Below are positions 4,495 through 6,090 of a stretch of 6,090 nucleotides of DNA, piece after piece (within the stretch, counting starts at the first letter, position 1; every line of letters begins with the position of its first letter). The notes under the pieces were generated by a model. That model was given only the letters and a program-made list of their open reading frames with translations. It searched no databases and was not told where the DNA came from. The stretch comes from Bacillota bacterium. GTDB taxonomy: Bacteria > Bacillota_I > Bacilli_A > Erysipelotrichales > Erysipelotrichaceae. The position numbers and the translations under genes were made by a program. Where the stretch lies: NCBI GenBank assembly GCA_023388035.1, contig JAEWGY010000012.1:1-6090 (forward strand), read 5' to 3'.

Positions 4495-5994
4495 ATGTAT
4501 AAATATATAAATGGCGGTGATTTTAAATCTAAGCTTAAACGTTATTATGAAAAAAATGAGATTGATATAGAAAAAATTCACCAAAAAACTGATTATAATT
4601 TTGATTTAGAAATTATTGATAAGATAATTTTTAAAATCTTACAAGCAAGATTTAATCAGCATAAAATTCTGATTGTAGGTGATTATGATTGCGATGGTAT
4701 CATTTCGACAGTGATGATAAAAGCTATTTTAGATTTTCATAATATTAATTATGAGTATCAAATTCCTAATCGAAATACAGAGGGTTATGGCATAAATGAG
4801 CGCATAGTTGATTATGCGATAAATAATAATTTTAAAATAGTCATAACAATTGATAATGGTATTAATGCTTTAAATGAAATTGAAAGACTTAAACAGCATA
4901 ATATTTTTACAATCATCATTGATCATCATCGCTATGAAATACCAGCAGCTGCTAATTTAATTATGCACTCCTTTAATTTAGATGATAAGGGAAGTTTTAA
5001 TAATTTATGTGCTAGTGCCCTATGTTATTTAATTATTAGGAAGGTTTTAGATAAGGATTTACTTGCTTATTATAAAACGCTTTGCGCTATCGCTTTAATC
5101 GCCGATCAAATGCAAATTGATAATTTAACTCATCTATTAATAAAAGAAGGTTTAAAAGAACTTAATATACATAAAGATAATAGAATAACTAGTTTTCTAG
5201 ATAAAAGAAAACTTGATGAACAAAACCTTGCCTTTTATCTAATTCCTGCGCTTAATGCTATTAGCAGGATGAACTATGATCTTAATATTGCGATTGATTA
5301 TTTAGCTGGTTCCTATAATGAAGAATTATTTAATAAAATTTGTGCTATTAATAATGAAAGAAAAAAGCTAAGTGATCATTTTTATAGTGAAGCATTAAAG
5401 AAATTATCACAAGAGAAAATTGAATTAATTCATTTAAAAGATTGTCCTTTGGGTATAGCTGGTATAATTGCAGGTAGAATTAGCAGTGAATTTAAAAAAC
5501 CCAGCATTGTACTAGTTGGTGATAAGTTATTACATGGTAGTGCTAGAAGTGTTAAAGGTTTTGATTTTCATTCATTTCTAAAAGGATTTAAAGAATTTCT
5601 TTCAATAGGAGGACATTCCTACGCCTTAGGTCTTAGTATTGATAGCGATAATTTAATGAGTCTTAGGAATTATTTAGATACTGCCATAATTAATGATACT
5701 AATTATGAGTACGTTATAACCTTAGCACCTGATGATCTTAATAAAGAAAATTTTGATTATTTAGTTAAATTAAGTCCCTTTGGACAGGGTTATCAAAAAC
5801 CTAAATTTATTCTATATAATTATCCGATAAGCTCTAAGATAATAATTAATAATAAGTATCCAAAATGGCTTTTAAATGGCTTTTTAGAAGTAATCAGCTT
5901 TAATACCCAGCATAAAGATAAAAGCATTAAAGGTTTTATTGGTGATGTTAGTTGGGATAAAAAGTTTTCAATGATTTGTAAAGATATAATTTAA
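4495..5994 (+). CDS. recJ: Single-stranded-DNA-specific exonuclease RecJ (DHH family), short form
   Basis: RecJ degrades single-stranded DNA 5' to 3' in recombination, mismatch and base-excision repair. In order: GDYDCDG (62-68, motif I), TIDNG (118-122), IIIDHH (140-145, the DHH metal-binding motif), ADQ with D204, PALNAISR (251-258), then the DHHA1 part with GIAGIIAGRISSEF (320-333), GSARSVKGFD (348-357) and GGHS (372-375). An OB-like C-terminus contains SPFGQGYQKPKF (427-438) and ends at 499. The protein is shorter than the usual 550-780 residues, but all metal-binding motifs are present. Some motif positions vary: NAISR for the usual NAAGR, and LCASA for LCGAG. The start is forced: an in-frame TAA lies two codons upstream and the next Met (M74) is beyond motif I. 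AAGG ends only 1 base before ATG, too close for a normal Shine-Dalgarno site. Its place before apt fits the recJ-apt order of Bacillota. A nanoRNase of the same superfamily would be shorter and lack the OB-like tail. Confidence 0.88.
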   Translation: MYKYINGGDFKSKLKRYYEKNEIDIEKIHQKTDYNFDLEIIDKIIFKILQARFNQHKILIVGDYDCDGIISTVMIKAILDFHNINYEYQIPNRNTEGYGINERIVDYAINNNFKIVITIDNGINALNEIERLKQHNIFTIIIDHHRYEIPAAANLIMHSFNLDDKGSFNNLCASALCYLIIRKVLDKDLLAYYKTLCAIALIADQMQIDNLTHLLIKEGLKELNIHKDNRITSFLDKRKLDEQNLAFYLIPALNAISRMNYDLNIAIDYLAGSYNEELFNKICAINNERKKLSDHFYSEALKKLSQEKIELIHLKDCPLGIAGIIAGRISSEFKKPSIVLVGDKLLHGSARSVKGFDFHSFLKGFKEFLSIGGHSYALGLSIDSDNLMSLRNYLDTAIINDTNYEYVITLAPDDLNKENFDYLVKLSPFGQGYQKPKFILYNYPISSKIIINNKYPKWLLNGFLEVISFNTQHKDKSIKGFIGDVSWDKKFSMICKDII

Positions 5995-5999
5995 GGAGG
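5993..5999 (+). promoter_or_regulatory. Shine-Dalgarno site of apt overlapping the recJ stop codon
   Basis: AAGGAGG begins inside the TAA stop of recJ and lies 7 bases before ATG 6007. It fixes the apt start and indicates translation of apt from the recJ transcript. Confidence 0.75.
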
Positions 6000-6006
6000 A
6001 AATAAA

Positions 6007-6090
6007 ATGAATTATAAGGATTATGTTGCTGATGTTAAGAATTTCCCTAAAGAAGGTATCTTATTTAGAGATATCACCCCATTAATGAAT
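6007..6090 (+). CDS. apt: Adenine phosphoribosyltransferase, N-terminal part (runs off window)
   Basis: Only the first 28 codons are present. The residues include the pattern DYVADVKNFPKEGILFRDIT followed by PLMN, the characteristic start of Apt (a short helix, then FPKEGI.F.DITPL). The enzyme makes AMP from adenine and PRPP in purine salvage in the cytoplasm. The PRPP-binding motif lies beyond the window and cannot be checked. It lies 12 bases after recJ, has a strong Shine-Dalgarno site and no promoter of its own, so it is probably cotranscribed with recJ. In many Bacillota the next gene is relA/spoT. Confidence 0.9.
   Translation, partial: MNYKDYVADVKNFPKEGILFRDITPLMN

Noticed and set aside
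4478..4500. AAGG at 4490-4493 as the ribosome binding site of recJ
   Set aside because: Only 1 base separates it from ATG, too short for normal pairing, and no later in-frame start exists before motif I.
701..5994. Use of TGA as a tryptophan codon (Mycoplasma code)
   Set aside because: All tryptophans are TGG, no in-frame TGA occurs in the intact genes, and they end in TAA or TAG.

Overview
The window is a low-G+C, AT-rich stretch that looks like Bacillota or a Mycoplasmatota relative (an Acholeplasma, RF39 or Izemoplasma type). The protein motifs are of Bacillus/mollicute type, every gene is on the + strand, and spacing is tight. All tryptophans in the coding regions are TGG, and no in-frame TGA occurs in the intact genes. 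This favours the standard bacterial code over the Mycoplasma/Spiroplasma code. The exact taxon is an inference.

Bases 1-640 hold no intact gene. They look like a graveyard of mobile DNA. A hairpin terminator is followed by a perfect Shine-Dalgarno site and the 5' end of an HK97-type phage portal gene, broken by a -1 frameshift. Next comes a degraded piece resembling the C-terminus of an IstB-type (IS21 helper) ATPase, which carries an in-frame stop. A diverged direct repeat covers part of this area, and a short unassigned open stretch follows. A terminator at about 649-684 closes the region.

Bases 688-4460 form one likely transcription unit: a TATAAT box, uvrB (nucleotide excision repair), and the two halves of a split transketolase (N- and C-terminal subunits, with stop and start codons abutting). 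It ends in an 11-bp hairpin terminator whose loop is the stop codon of the last gene.

Bases 4458-6090 begin a second unit: an extended -10 promoter, a short RecJ-type DHH exonuclease, and the start of apt (adenine phosphoribosyltransferase), which runs off the window. The recJ-apt order is common in Bacillota. The window therefore joins DNA repair genes (uvrB, recJ) with pentose-phosphate and purine-salvage genes, all plausibly housekeeping.

I see no clear new defence or mobile system. The most interesting signals are (i) the composite phage/IS relic and (ii) a contrast in translation start signals. The first gene of each unit lacks a usable Shine-Dalgarno site and has a -10 box only 7-8 nt before its ATG, suggesting leaderless mRNAs. 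The downstream genes all have good Shine-Dalgarno sites.
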